A DNA stretch of 64,000 nt from CAWGJF01 sp963822905. Lineage in GTDB: Bacteria; Bacteroidota; Ignavibacteria; Ignavibacteriales; Ignavibacteriaceae. Of the stretch, positions 30,159 to 39,616 are shown piece after piece. A program made the translations under genes and the position numbers. The first letter of the stretch is position 1; each line of letters starts with the position of its first letter. The notes beneath the pieces are model-generated. The model ran no database searches, was not told the DNA's origin, and saw nothing but the letters and a program-made list of their open reading frames with translations. Location: contig CAWGJF010000001.1 in assembly GCA_963822905.1 (NCBI GenBank), forward strand, positions 1,364,001-1,428,000. The letters run 5' to 3'.

Positions 30159-31292
30159 ATGGGCTTTTCAACAAATGCGATTCATTCAGGTCAAATTCCT
30201 GATCCGACTACAGGCGCGGTAATTACACCTGTTTATCTTACTTCAACTTATGCACAGCATGAGCTTGGAAAAAGTACAGGATACGAGTATGGAAGAACGC
30301 ACAATCTTACCCGGCAGGCATTAGAAAAAAATATTGCAACTCTTGAAAAAGGAAAACACGGAATTGCATTTGCATCAGGACTCGCGGCGACACATTCTTT
30401 AATGAGTTTGTTGAAATCCGGTGATCATGTAATTGTTTCAAACAATGTTTACGGCGGAACATATAGGCTTTATGAGCAAAATCTTACTGCTTACGGACTT
30501 GCATATTCCTGGGTTGATACAAGCGATGTCAAAAATATAGAAGCTGCGATCAAGGATAATACGAAAATGATTTTTGTTGAAACACCGACTAACCCGATGC
30601 TCGTTTTAACAGATTTGAAAGCTGTTTCTGAAATTGCAATGAAAAATAATTTGATTACCGTTTGTGACAATACTTTTATGAGTCCTTATTTTCAGAATCC
30701 ACTTGAGTGGGAAATTGATATTGTTCTTCATAGCACAACTAAGTATTTAAACGGGCACAGTGATGCTATTGGTGGAATTTTAGTCACGAACAATGAAAAA
30801 TATCACGATCGTTTGCGTTACATTCAAAATGCAGCCGGTGGAGTTCCTTCACCTTTCGATTGTTGGTTGGTTCTTCGTTCTACAAAAACTCTTGCAGTAA
30901 GAATGAAACAGCACGAAGAAAATGCAAAACAGTTTGCGGAATTTCTATCAAAGTCCGGAGCTGCAGAAAAAGTAATTTACCCGGGATTACAAAATCATCC
31001 GCAGCACGAACTTGCAAAAAAACAAATGCGCGGTTTTGGCGGAATGGTTTCAGCCGATTTTGGAACATTGGAACGAGCTAAAAAAGTATTAAACAACGTT
31101 AAAGTATTTACACTAGCTGAAAGTCTCGGTGGAGTTGAAAGTTTGATCTGTCATCCTGCTTCAATGACCCATGCTTCCGTTCCAAAAACCGAAAGAGAAA
31201 AATTTGGGCTGACTGATGCGCTAGTACGTTTTTCTGTTGGAATAGAAGATGCCGATGATCTGATAAAAGATGTTGAGAATGCTTTGAAATAG
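30159..31292 (+). CDS. Cystathionine gamma-lyase/gamma-synthase family enzyme
   Basis: A 377-residue Cys/Met-metabolism PLP enzyme. Visible marks are YEYGRTHNLTRQALEKNIAT, the PLP-stacking region AFASGLAATHSLMSLL, the aldimine lysine in LHSTTKYLNGHSDAIGG, and the C-terminal SLGGVESLICHPASMTHA. Family members include gamma-synthase, gamma-lyase and methionine gamma-lyase. The CBS neighbour favours cystathionine gamma-lyase (cystathionine to cysteine), completing transsulfuration. Confidence 0.9.
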   Translation: MGFSTNAIHSGQIPDPTTGAVITPVYLTSTYAQHELGKSTGYEYGRTHNLTRQALEKNIATLEKGKHGIAFASGLAATHSLMSLLKSGDHVIVSNNVYGGTYRLYEQNLTAYGLAYSWVDTSDVKNIEAAIKDNTKMIFVETPTNPMLVLTDLKAVSEIAMKNNLITVCDNTFMSPYFQNPLEWEIDIVLHSTTKYLNGHSDAIGGILVTNNEKYHDRLRYIQNAAGGVPSPFDCWLVLRSTKTLAVRMKQHEENAKQFAEFLSKSGAAEKVIYPGLQNHPQHELAKKQMRGFGGMVSADFGTLERAKKVLNNVKVFTLAESLGGVESLICHPASMTHASVPKTEREKFGLTDALVRFSVGIEDADDLIKDVENALK

Positions 31293-31301
31293 TAAGAATT
31301 A

Positions 31302-31835
31302 TTATTGGCCTCTTTCCTCGCTGTTAGTCCAATCCTCAGGAACGCGGATCCAAATTGCTGGAGTTAAACATTTATCTTTTTTAAATACCTGATAATCACC
31401 ATTAGCATATGTTATTGTACGTTTATTTTCAATTATGTTTAATACTTCCTCGTTTATTTTTTTTACAGTTTCCTCAGTAAAAGTATTTTCCAACTGTTCA
31501 ATTTTACTTACTTCAATTTTATCAAAATCATTTACCCTTTCGCTAAACCAACCATCGAAATACTTACTTTTTGGTCCCCCATATCCATGCGGATAACCAA
31601 ATAATCTTTCATTCTCTGGTGTACAATGACACCACCAACTTTTTGTTTCTATTGCTAGATTTAAAATAGTTAGCTCATTAATAAAATTAATGTAACTATC
31701 ACGAGGAACAATTATATCACCATATCCATTGCCAACTGGTTGTGCTTTGTGTTTCTTAAGTAGATTATCAAGCTGAGACTGTAGATATTCTTTATTCTGT
31801 TCAAGTTTAGAAAAATATGTCACTTTTGTTGTCAT
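31302..31835 (-). CDS. Hypothetical protein
   Basis: A 177-residue soluble protein rich in aromatic residues (SWWCHCTPENERLFGYPHGY; FDGWFSERVNDFDKIEVSK; IWIRVPEDW at the end). There is no signal peptide or TM helix, and I do not recognise the family. The two cysteines and nearby histidines (WCHC) could bind metal, but this is speculation. The gene is convergent with the gamma-lyase gene and lies just downstream of hipA on the same strand, 69 bases away. Confidence 0.6.
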   Translation of the reverse strand: MTTKVTYFSKLEQNKEYLQSQLDNLLKKHKAQPVGNGYGDIIVPRDSYINFINELTILNLAIETKSWWCHCTPENERLFGYPHGYGGPKSKYFDGWFSERVNDFDKIEVSKIEQLENTFTEETVKKINEEVLNIIENKRTITYANGDYQVFKKDKCLTPAIWIRVPEDWTNSEERGQ

Positions 31836-31904
31836 TTTGAATCAGCTTATTTTTATTGATTAAATATATGAAAAAGAACTAGAAATTATTTTTAACGTAA
31901 TTAG

Positions 31905-33209
31905 TCAGGTTTCAAATAGTGTATGATTCTTTGCAATCTCATCAATTTGTGATTTAGGAATCTCACATTCTGATGCGTAATCCGACCAATTGCTGACAAC
32001 TTCTTTAACTTTTTTAATAATTATTTTTGCTTTTTTAATATTCATTTCCTTTGCAACATTTAATAAATCTTCAGTTGTAATTTCATCTCTTTTACCGTTG
32101 ATTGACATTTGATGTCTTCGCGTCCATTTGCTGTATGGATTGTATGCGTAAGCAACATCGTAAGCCGGAGCCAGTTTCCAGGTACCGGATTTATCCATTA
32201 AAAAGGAAATGTTTTTTGTGTGATCATCCAGGTTTCTTGCAACAACATTAAAAACCATTCTTGTGAAAAGCTGCTCAGCATCTGGATAGTGAAGTTTTAA
32301 TTGTCTCATCACCTGGAACGCTTGTTCGTAAGAATATACATTCGGATCATTGTAATCGAAGTGAGCGATTCCACACAATGTCTGCAAATGGATTTTTTCA
32401 TTTCCATTCAAACGATCAAATCGTTTGGTCATAAAATGTGCTCTGTCATTTTCTTCGAGCAACCTGCATTCCATCATATTTATTCCACAGTCGAGAGCCA
32501 TTTTGTGATACGCAAACTCAATTCTACCATAACCTCTTGGATCACCAAATTCTTTCAGTTTCACTCCATCAAATTTTATTATCCAGTGAGAAAAATCTCC
32601 CGGAACATCAGCTTGTCCTGAACGGATTTCTCCAGTTTTTTCATTGTAAGCAATTACCGCTTTTGCTCTTGCACCTCCTGCAGAAGTTCCGATTTTAATA
32701 ATATCAAGTAAAGCCTTCTCATTATCTTCATTGATGTTTGAGTGAATATTTTTTCGTTCATTAAAAATGTCATTCGCTAGGCTTATCATTTCTTCAATCT
32801 CGATTGGGTCTGATTTATAATCCCTGCTTGGATGTATTGCTGGTTTATACTCAAGAGCACCCATTCCTCTTTTACCAGTGTAGCAAAGTCTTTCTACCGG
32901 GTTAACACTTTTAATATCTCTGCCTTGTCTTGCCAGCCATGCATCAAAAATTTTGTTTCCGAATCTGTCCGGCAGGGAATCAGCCAATAGACCTGGCAAA
33001 CCAAAAAAAGTTTCTTTAGATAAATTCGGGAATGAATAAATTGTATTTCCTCCTTGTAATTCTGATAACGGCATTGTTACAGGAGCAATATTAATTTCTC
33101 TTTTTATAAATGAAGGCTCGAATTCAATTATTGCGTACTGCTTGTTTTCATCCCACAGAACAGCACCCACATTTATATTCCACAAGGTTATTGTTGCGAT
33201 ATTTACCAT
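31905..33209 (-). CDS. hipA: HipA-type Ser/Thr kinase toxin
   Basis: A 434-residue HipA kinase. It has an N-terminal HipA_N/couple_hipA domain (PLSELQGGNTIYSFPNLSKE) and a kinase core with P-loop-like GTSAGGARAKA, catalytic loop ARNLDDHTKNISFL (Asp328/329) and the DFG-like APAYDVAYAYNP. Classical HipA phosphorylates glutamyl-tRNA synthetase and causes growth arrest or persistence; the target here is unknown. The start overlaps the hipB stop by 7 bases, so antitoxin and toxin are translated together in the usual order. Confidence 0.92.
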   Translation of the reverse strand: MVNIATITLWNINVGAVLWDENKQYAIIEFEPSFIKREINIAPVTMPLSELQGGNTIYSFPNLSKETFFGLPGLLADSLPDRFGNKIFDAWLARQGRDIKSVNPVERLCYTGKRGMGALEYKPAIHPSRDYKSDPIEIEEMISLANDIFNERKNIHSNINEDNEKALLDIIKIGTSAGGARAKAVIAYNEKTGEIRSGQADVPGDFSHWIIKFDGVKLKEFGDPRGYGRIEFAYHKMALDCGINMMECRLLEENDRAHFMTKRFDRLNGNEKIHLQTLCGIAHFDYNDPNVYSYEQAFQVMRQLKLHYPDAEQLFTRMVFNVVARNLDDHTKNISFLMDKSGTWKLAPAYDVAYAYNPYSKWTRRHQMSINGKRDEITTEDLLNVAKEMNIKKAKIIIKKVKEVVSNWSDYASECEIPKSQIDEIAKNHTLFET

Positions 33210-33547
33210 TCTGATTCTTCTTTCTTTTCTTCTTCTGCTTTTTTCTTTGATGCTCTTTTTCTTGTTTGCTTTTTTAGTTTGGCAACAACAAGCGGACTGA
33301 CTTCCGTCTCTTCAGAAAAAATATTCAGCAGTTCAAGTTTATCAAGTACCCGTAAAATCTGGACAAGAGTTAAAAGAGTTGCTGCTCTGCCATTTTCTAA
33401 CTGGCCTATTGTTGTTCGGTCTAAGCCCGATAATTTTGCAAGTTCTTCCTGGGTTATATTTTTTTTTAGCCGGGCTTGCTTCAAACTGTTTCCAATTTCT
33501 TTTAGAATTGCAGAATCACTTAAATTTATAAAACTGCTTTTAGACAT
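33203..33547 (-). CDS. hipB: HipB-type XRE antitoxin
   Basis: An XRE-family HTH protein (LKQARLKKNITQEELAKLSG; LDRTTIGQLENGRAATLLT) of about 114 residues with a long basic-acidic tail ending in EEKKEESEW. It should neutralise HipA and autorepress the operon. A C-terminal Trp also ends E. coli HipB, where the tail matters for degradation by Lon and contact with HipA, so the shared ending is suggestive. The ATG at 33547, behind AGAGGG, is preferred to the upstream start at 33586. Confidence 0.88.
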   Translation of the reverse strand: MSKSSFINLSDSAILKEIGNSLKQARLKKNITQEELAKLSGLDRTTIGQLENGRAATLLTLVQILRVLDKLELLNIFSEETEVSPLVVAKLKKQTRKRASKKKAEEEKKEESEW

Positions 33548-33599
33548 CATTAACCCTCTTATTTTAATATTATGATATTTATACACAGCAAAGGTAAAA

Positions 33600-33627
33600 T
33601 ATATTTATGAATATTACAATAAATATA
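33600..33627. promoter_or_regulatory. Candidate hipB operator (inverted repeat)
   Basis: A perfect 9-bp inverted repeat, TATATTTAT (33600-33608) and ATAAATATA (33619-33627), with a 10-nt spacer lies about 50 bases upstream of hipB. XRE antitoxins bind such palindromes. The AT-rich wording makes chance likely, hence the low confidence. Confidence 0.25.
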
Positions 33628-33787
33628 ATGATGAGTGTAACCAGCGTAATAAGGAATATTCCAAGATAAATATGCTTTTAAGCAGCATAATTGAAACAGC
33701 TTAATTATAGAGAAAAATGTCAATTAATTTTGACCTGTGAAGGATATTAAAAAGGTGAAGGCAGTAAAAAAGTCTGAATTTTGGTTG

Positions 33788-34228
33788 TTATTTTTCTTTT
33801 GCAATTATTTCCCAGCTCTCGGTATTCCCGGGAATTATTTTGAATAATGGATGTGGTTCAAATACTTTAAGAGATTTTAATTCTTTAATTTTTTTTGGAT
33901 CACGAACTTTTAATTTTTTAAGAAGATGTTTTACTTCAAATTCTATTTGTCCTGAGGTAACAGTTAGCTTTATTCTTTTTTTACTCCTGCTAAACTTGCT
34001 TTTATCAAAATTATAACCTCTTGCAGAAGCTTCTTCGTAAACAAAACTCAGATATAAATTAATTGCACCGACGGGTTGTTTTGAACTTTTAAACCTTTCA
34101 AGTTGCGGATGATGTTTATATCCTTTTGTTTTATTCTGGAGTACATTTTTTGCGAGTAATGTTTCCCTCCAGAGAGCTACAATTCCTTTTGAGTCAAGAT
34201 ATTTTGGGTGGAGAGACCAGATTCTCAT
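33788..34228 (-). CDS. Pyrimidine-dimer DNA glycosylase, T4 endonuclease V type
   Basis: A 146-residue member of the Pyr_excise family (Pfam PF03013). The N-terminal MRIWSLHPKYLDSKGIVALW followed by RETLLAKNVL is the family signature. It contains the catalytic Arg and region known from T4 endonuclease V, although the N-terminal nucleophile Thr2 of T4 is Arg here. The fold recognises UV dimers or distorted bases and nicks at abasic sites. Most bacterial relatives are uncharacterised. It overlaps in operon order with DUF1697, 2 bases apart. Confidence 0.8.
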   Translation of the reverse strand: MRIWSLHPKYLDSKGIVALWRETLLAKNVLQNKTKGYKHHPQLERFKSSKQPVGAINLYLSFVYEEASARGYNFDKSKFSRSKKRIKLTVTSGQIEFEVKHLLKKLKVRDPKKIKELKSLKVFEPHPLFKIIPGNTESWEIIAKEK

Positions 34229-34230
34229 TA

Positions 34231-34785
34231 TTACTTTGGCTCTGCCATTGAGGCAAGTTCAAAAACTTTGTTGACTACATTCCAGTTACGGGTGGTTGCT
34301 TTTGTTTTTAATTTTTTCTCAATAAAAATATTCGAGAAAGGGTCTTTGGCCTTATTTCTCTGGTAAAGAGTATACAGGTTTGCTCCTTTTATCCTGAATG
34401 TAGAAACATCACCGCTTAACGAAATAAAAGTTTTTTTCAAGTCGTCGGTTGGTTCTTCAGCTAAAAAAGAAAGATATAATTGAATGGTTTTATCAAGCTT
34501 AGTCTTTTTGAAAGGATTATTTTTTATGATCGTTTCAAGTTCTGAAGTTGTTCTTAACATTGTCTCAACTTCATAACCAAGAGATTTTTGAAGATGCTTT
34601 TTAATTTTTTTTATAAGTACATTTGCATTTTTTTCAGGAGTGTCAAAAATAACATTGCCAGTTTGAATATATGTTCTGACATTCTTCAGCTTCATTGTTT
34701 CAAATAATTTCCGGAGCTCTTCCATTTTAATTATGTTATGTCCGCTTACATTGATTGCCCTAAGGAATGCGATGTATCGTATCAT
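34231..34785 (-). CDS. DUF1697 domain protein
   Basis: A 184-residue protein with the complete DUF1697 pattern: YIAFLRAINVSGHNIIKMEE, LKNVRTYIQTGNVIFDT and FLAEEPTDDLKKTF. Function is unknown. The family is widespread in soil and aquatic bacteria. It is likely cotranscribed with the glycosylase downstream (2-base gap). Confidence 0.88.
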   Translation of the reverse strand: MIRYIAFLRAINVSGHNIIKMEELRKLFETMKLKNVRTYIQTGNVIFDTPEKNANVLIKKIKKHLQKSLGYEVETMLRTTSELETIIKNNPFKKTKLDKTIQLYLSFLAEEPTDDLKKTFISLSGDVSTFRIKGANLYTLYQRNKAKDPFSNIFIEKKLKTKATTRNWNVVNKVFELASMAEPK

Positions 34786-34803
34786 AAAACTTCCTATATT
34801 ATT

Positions 34804-35769
34804 CTAATTGTATTTTTTATCTTGGAGCAAATCATAATTCTTAAATCCGAAAAGGTCTTTTCCTTTGAAAATATTTTGCTCCAAAAAAGTGATCAGTCTG
34901 TATTTAAAACCCTCTTGTTTCCACTTTTCACGATTGGGAGTAATTTCATTTGATGAATAATTCAATTGATCTTTCCAGTTAAAATTTGCAATCCAATCTT
35001 TCATCACTTCAGGATGCGTTTCTTTAAATTTATTTAATTTTCCCAGTGGACCATAATCAAAAACACTAGATTTATCTTTATACATATTTTCAACTTTTTC
35101 TTTGCCCTTATGAATTGTATCTAAAGACTTTTGTTTTGCTCTGATTAATTCAGGAGGTCGGACCCAGCCATAATGGTAAATGTATGCATCAACTTTTGCA
35201 ACTTTTAATTTGTATGTTCCTTCCTGTTGTCTATAATTCTTTCCATCAAAACCTGGAATTCTTCTGAATGACTGTGCTGATTCCCAAGAATGTATATCTT
35301 TTTTATTCTGGATAATTCTAATTTCATTTTTATACCAGCCATGCGCAACCTGGTGATGATCGAAGTCGCCCCAGAAATGAAGGTATTTAAAAAGTAAACC
35401 TTCAACATTCTGGTCATTTAAAAATTGTTCGCACCTATTTTTTATGACAGGTAAATATTTTTCATGAACAACTTCATCAGCCTGTAAATAAAAGAGCCAG
35501 TCACCGGAACAAACATTTTTTGCAATATCTGTCTGGTGTGCGTTCTCTGTTCCTCTTGGGTATTTATCCAAATCCCACACAGTTTTTATGATTTTTATTT
35601 TTTCCGAATTTATGCTTTTAATTTCAGCTTCAGTTTGATCATTTGAATCACAATCACCAAGTGCAACAACAAATTCATTAACAATTGGAAGAATGGACAA
35701 GATGGATTGTTTAATTGGATAGTACAGCTTGGCGGCATTTTTAACCATTGTAAATCCGCTGATCGTCAT
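34804..35769 (-). CDS. Family 2 glycosyltransferase
   Basis: A 321-residue GT-A fold protein. It begins ISGFTMVKNAAKLYYPIKQS with the nucleotide-sugar region FVVALGDCDSNDQTEA and the acidic DxD-like motif in DWLFYLQADEVVHEKYLP. No TM helix is seen, so it is a cytosolic or membrane-associated transferase, probably of cell-surface glycan or lipid synthesis. It is 18 bases from DUF1697 and may belong to the same transcript. Confidence 0.8.
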   Translation of the reverse strand: MTISGFTMVKNAAKLYYPIKQSILSILPIVNEFVVALGDCDSNDQTEAEIKSINSEKIKIIKTVWDLDKYPRGTENAHQTDIAKNVCSGDWLFYLQADEVVHEKYLPVIKNRCEQFLNDQNVEGLLFKYLHFWGDFDHHQVAHGWYKNEIRIIQNKKDIHSWESAQSFRRIPGFDGKNYRQQEGTYKLKVAKVDAYIYHYGWVRPPELIRAKQKSLDTIHKGKEKVENMYKDKSSVFDYGPLGKLNKFKETHPEVMKDWIANFNWKDQLNYSSNEITPNREKWKQEGFKYRLITFLEQNIFKGKDLFGFKNYDLLQDKKYN

Positions 35770-35938
35770 AGCATTATCTTTAACATTCTAAATCAGTATT
35801 GATGAAAAGAATAATTTGAATAAAATTTAACGAAATATAAGAAAATAAATTTGTATGGGTAATTAGCTATCAGGTAATAATTATTAATCATTAAATTCCT
35901 AACTTTGACAATCAAAATTGAAAAACTCATTTGGAATT

Positions 35939-36763
35939 ATGAAAAAAAGCACGTTAATATTTTTAGTTTACATTTGTTTAACATTTATCTCTTATGCTCA
36001 ATCAGATTCGATTGAAGTTTATTTGATTGATGCATATTCAACTACTGAAATTCCTTACACATTTAAATTATCCTTTTATACAAGTGAGCCATGTTTATCA
36101 AAAGTAATTCTTGAAGATAAATACGATTATGAAATATCTAATGAACCAACTGATTTGCATAAAAAAGAAATAGATTTGAGTAAGTTATCTTTTAAAGGCA
36201 AGACAGTTAACTTTGTTATTATTACACAAAATGAAAACGGTGATAAATTTACCAGCGAAGTATTTGATTTTGATCTTCCTTATGAACCGGAATTTAAAGA
36301 AGAATCTAACTTTGTTTATTTGTGTTTGTTTGGCGGAACCGTTTTTCTGCTTCCGTATCCAAATCTTGTATTAACTAATGGTGATTCTCATTTCAGTTTA
36401 ACAAAAGATATTCCTCTCATTTCTTTGAGATCAAAAAGTTTAAGATACCCGGCCGGATATTTTTCAATTGAATATTCCCACATTTTTGATGTAAGCAAGG
36501 GAAATTATTTGCGTACGGGTTACAAGCAAATTATTGAACCCGGAATGATTGAGTATATTTCCCCGGGTGTAACAGTTTATACCAACTTTGTCGGAAATAA
36601 CGGCGTATCCCCAGAAATCAGTTTCGGGCTCTTTCGACTTTTAGATTCATTCACTGTTTATGCGCGTTATCGTTATAATATTAATCCAGGGAATTCATCA
36701 GAAAATTTTAACGAAATCTCAATTGGATTATATTCTTCATTCTTTTCATTTTATCTTAATTAG
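35939..36763 (+). CDS. Secreted or outer-membrane protein of unknown function
   Basis: A protein of about 274 residues starting at the ATG at 35939 (the TTG at 35918 is less likely). The signal peptide is MKKSTLIFLVYICLTFISYA, followed by an immunoglobulin-like beta region (residues about 25-110) and a C-terminal half with alternating strands (ISIGLYSSFFSFYLN at the end) as in outer-membrane barrels. It lies directly upstream of a TonB-dependent receptor on the same strand, 79 bases away, and might be a partner. The family is not recognised. Confidence 0.55.
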   Translation: MKKSTLIFLVYICLTFISYAQSDSIEVYLIDAYSTTEIPYTFKLSFYTSEPCLSKVILEDKYDYEISNEPTDLHKKEIDLSKLSFKGKTVNFVIITQNENGDKFTSEVFDFDLPYEPEFKEESNFVYLCLFGGTVFLLPYPNLVLTNGDSHFSLTKDIPLISLRSKSLRYPAGYFSIEYSHIFDVSKGNYLRTGYKQIIEPGMIEYISPGVTVYTNFVGNNGVSPEISFGLFRLLDSFTVYARYRYNINPGNSSENFNEISIGLYSSFFSFYLN

Positions 36764-36842
36764 ATTTTGATTTACATTAAATCAACAGGCACTGCACTTC
36801 TTTTGATATAGATAAATTTCCATTCTTTTGATAACTATCTGT

Positions 36843-39374
36843 ATGAAATCAGGGCTATTTTTTTTATTAATAATTTATTCCTCGCTTACACTTGCTCAAT
36901 CAGGAAAACTTATTGGAAAAGTTACTGATGGAAATTCTCCCATACCTTCTGTAAATATTGTAATTGTTGGAACAGGTTTAGGAACTGCAACAGACGATGA
37001 TGGCAAATATCGTATTGAGAATATACCGGCTGGTGAACATCAGGTAAAATTCAGTTCTTTAGGATATAGTACAAGACTTCAAACAGTAACAATAAAATCT
37101 GGAACAGCATTGGAATTAAATATAACAATGCTCGAGAAGGTAATTGAAATTGACCCGGTTGAAGTTACTGGAAATCTTGGACAGGATCAGCGGGATACAA
37201 GAACAAGTCTAATTGATTTAAATCCACGCGATGCAAAAATCCTTCCAGGTGCAGTTGAAGATGTATTCAGAACTTTGCAGTCATTACCCGGTGTGCTTGC
37301 ACCGAATGATTTTTCTTCACAATTAGTAGTTCGAGGCAGTGGACCGGACCAGAATTTAATTATTCTTGATGATGTTGAAGTTTTTAATCCTTACCGACTT
37401 TACGGCGTTGTTAGTATGTTTAATCCTGATGCTGTTGAGAATGTAAATCTTATTTCTGGCGGATTTCCTGCTAAATATGGAGACAGACTTTCCGCTGTGC
37501 TTGATGTTACAAATAAAGAGGGAACAACAACTCAAAATCTTAAAGGAAGTTTGAATGCTTCCATTGTTGATGCAAATTTAATTCTGGAAGGTAAAAATCC
37601 TTTCAATTTAAATGGAAGCTGGCTGGTTAATTCACGCAGAACATATTATGATTTAGTAATTGAACCATTCGTAAAAAATTCAGGACTTGTAGATGAAAAT
37701 ACTAGCTTTCCGAATTTTTATGATGTCCAGGGAAAAATAGTTATTGGTCAATATAATGGGAACAAGTTTTTATTCAATGGAATTCTTTCCCGTGACGGGG
37801 TAAATGTTGTTAGTGGGCCAGACAGAAAAACACCCGACAGCGCTGCAGTTTTCAATGTAACTAAAAACGATCTTGTTTCTGCGGCATGGCATTTCGCACC
37901 TAACTCAAAACTTCTTAATAAAGTGATTATTTCATGGTATAAAAATAATGGCACGACGGACTTTAATTCTGAAATTCTGGATCCGTCTTTAAATAGAAAT
38001 AATTTTGAAAATACAGTTCCCGATACGCTGGCTCCTTATCTTCTTGGGTTCAAATTCAATGGAATATTTGCTTACACAAAATATGCTGTAGACGATAAAT
38101 TCACTTACAATTTTGGTGATCACATTTTGGAAGCCGGAGCAGGTGCGGATTTTATGCAAAGCAGGATGGATTTTCAGTTCGAGCTTGATCCCGGGTTGCA
38201 GGCAATTTTTTCTCGCAATCCCCAGTTCAGAGCAGCATTAAGTAATTTGAAAGATATTCAAAATTATAATCGATATAGGACTTATGTTGAAGATAATTAT
38301 AAATTAACGAACCGATTTACAATCCAGCCGAGTTTAAGATTCGATTATTACAACATTTTAAATAAAGGATATATTGCCCCAAGATTTTCTGCTTCTTACG
38401 CAATCGATGAACTTACAACACTCCGTGCAAATTGGGGAATTTACTATCAATCACCCGGATATGAAAAACTTCGTGATGAAGGAGTTCTTTATGATTTTTC
38501 AGGAGATAATGTAGATAATTTGCAAGCAGAAAAAGCAATCCATTATGTGCTTGGTATAGAAAGATGGCTGAACAGCGAATGGCACCTTAAGCTTGAAGGA
38601 TATTACAAAGATTTTCAGGATTTATACATTCAGAAAATTGTACAAGGTGAAGTGTTTGTCACAGAGCCAATTCCCGGCGGCAATCCAAAATCAGTTTCGG
38701 GCTGGACACAACCGGCAATAACCCAGGGAGATTCGGCAACACAAATTCCATTGAATGGTTCTTTCGGTGAATCATATGGGTTGGAATTTCTTCTGGCAAA
38801 GAAAAATATTTTTCAACAAAATAAGTTTTCAGGTTGGATTTCATACTCACTTGCTTACACTGACAGAATTGAAGGAGACAGAAAATTTCCATTCAGATTT
38901 GATCAGAGACATACGGTAAATCTTGTTCTTCAATATGAAATTAATAGTTGGCTGGATGTTGGATTCCGATGGCAGTACGGTTCAGGATTTCCTTACACTA
39001 AACCTGTTGGTGTAAAACCAAGAATAATTCTCGAGGATCAGGATCTTGACGGTAAACCCGAAACTCCGGTTATCGCAACGCGAAATACTTCCGGTGATCC
39101 AAATGGTGAAGGAGAAGTGATTTTCGATATTGATTTTGGGAATAAAAAACTCAATGCAAGAAAACCGGAATATCACCGTCTTGATGTTCGTTTAAATGCA
39201 AAAGCAGATTGGTGGAATCTTGACTGGGTAATTTATTTAGATATTATTAATGTATATAATCATAGCAACACACTCGGCTATGATTATTATGTAAATGAAG
39301 ATCTGACATTAGGGAGAGAAAAAACAACAATGCTGCCGATTATTCCCACCTTAGGTTTTAGCGTAAAATTCTAA
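36843..39374 (+). CDS. TonB-dependent receptor with carboxypeptidase-like regulatory domain
   Basis: A large outer-membrane receptor. After the signal peptide (FFLLIIYSSLTLAQ) comes a CarboxypepD_reg-like domain (GKVTDGNSPIPSVNIVIVGT), then a plug (DVFRTLQSLPGVLAPNDFSS; LDDVEVFNPYRLYGVVS) and a 22-strand barrel ending in an aromatic-rich last strand (PTLGFSVKF). No SusD-like partner is next to it, so it is not a classical SusCD pair. The substrate (siderophore, glycan or peptide) cannot be told. The ATG at 36843 is chosen over the TTG at 36828. Confidence 0.9.
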   Translation: MKSGLFFLLIIYSSLTLAQSGKLIGKVTDGNSPIPSVNIVIVGTGLGTATDDDGKYRIENIPAGEHQVKFSSLGYSTRLQTVTIKSGTALELNITMLEKVIEIDPVEVTGNLGQDQRDTRTSLIDLNPRDAKILPGAVEDVFRTLQSLPGVLAPNDFSSQLVVRGSGPDQNLIILDDVEVFNPYRLYGVVSMFNPDAVENVNLISGGFPAKYGDRLSAVLDVTNKEGTTTQNLKGSLNASIVDANLILEGKNPFNLNGSWLVNSRRTYYDLVIEPFVKNSGLVDENTSFPNFYDVQGKIVIGQYNGNKFLFNGILSRDGVNVVSGPDRKTPDSAAVFNVTKNDLVSAAWHFAPNSKLLNKVIISWYKNNGTTDFNSEILDPSLNRNNFENTVPDTLAPYLLGFKFNGIFAYTKYAVDDKFTYNFGDHILEAGAGADFMQSRMDFQFELDPGLQAIFSRNPQFRAALSNLKDIQNYNRYRTYVEDNYKLTNRFTIQPSLRFDYYNILNKGYIAPRFSASYAIDELTTLRANWGIYYQSPGYEKLRDEGVLYDFSGDNVDNLQAEKAIHYVLGIERWLNSEWHLKLEGYYKDFQDLYIQKIVQGEVFVTEPIPGGNPKSVSGWTQPAITQGDSATQIPLNGSFGESYGLEFLLAKKNIFQQNKFSGWISYSLAYTDRIEGDRKFPFRFDQRHTVNLVLQYEINSWLDVGFRWQYGSGFPYTKPVGVKPRIILEDQDLDGKPETPVIATRNTSGDPNGEGEVIFDIDFGNKKLNARKPEYHRLDVRLNAKADWWNLDWVIYLDIINVYNHSNTLGYDYYVNEDLTLGREKTTMLPIIPTLGFSVKF

Positions 39375-39616
39375 TTCTCTTTTAAAGTGTTTACTCTAAT
39401 AGTGAATTGTGGAATGCCAGGTATTCATTCGATAAAATTCCAAATGAATAATTTTGGAAAAAACGATCTTTATTTTTTTTGAAATCCAGTACTCTTTATT
39501 TACTTAATAATGTTTGAAGAACGGCTAAAACATTCTAAGATTTGGCTAAACTTTGCTCTTTGTCCCTGCTTAGTTTTGAGGTGTAATTAACCACAAATTA
39601 AGAAAGGAACAAAAAA

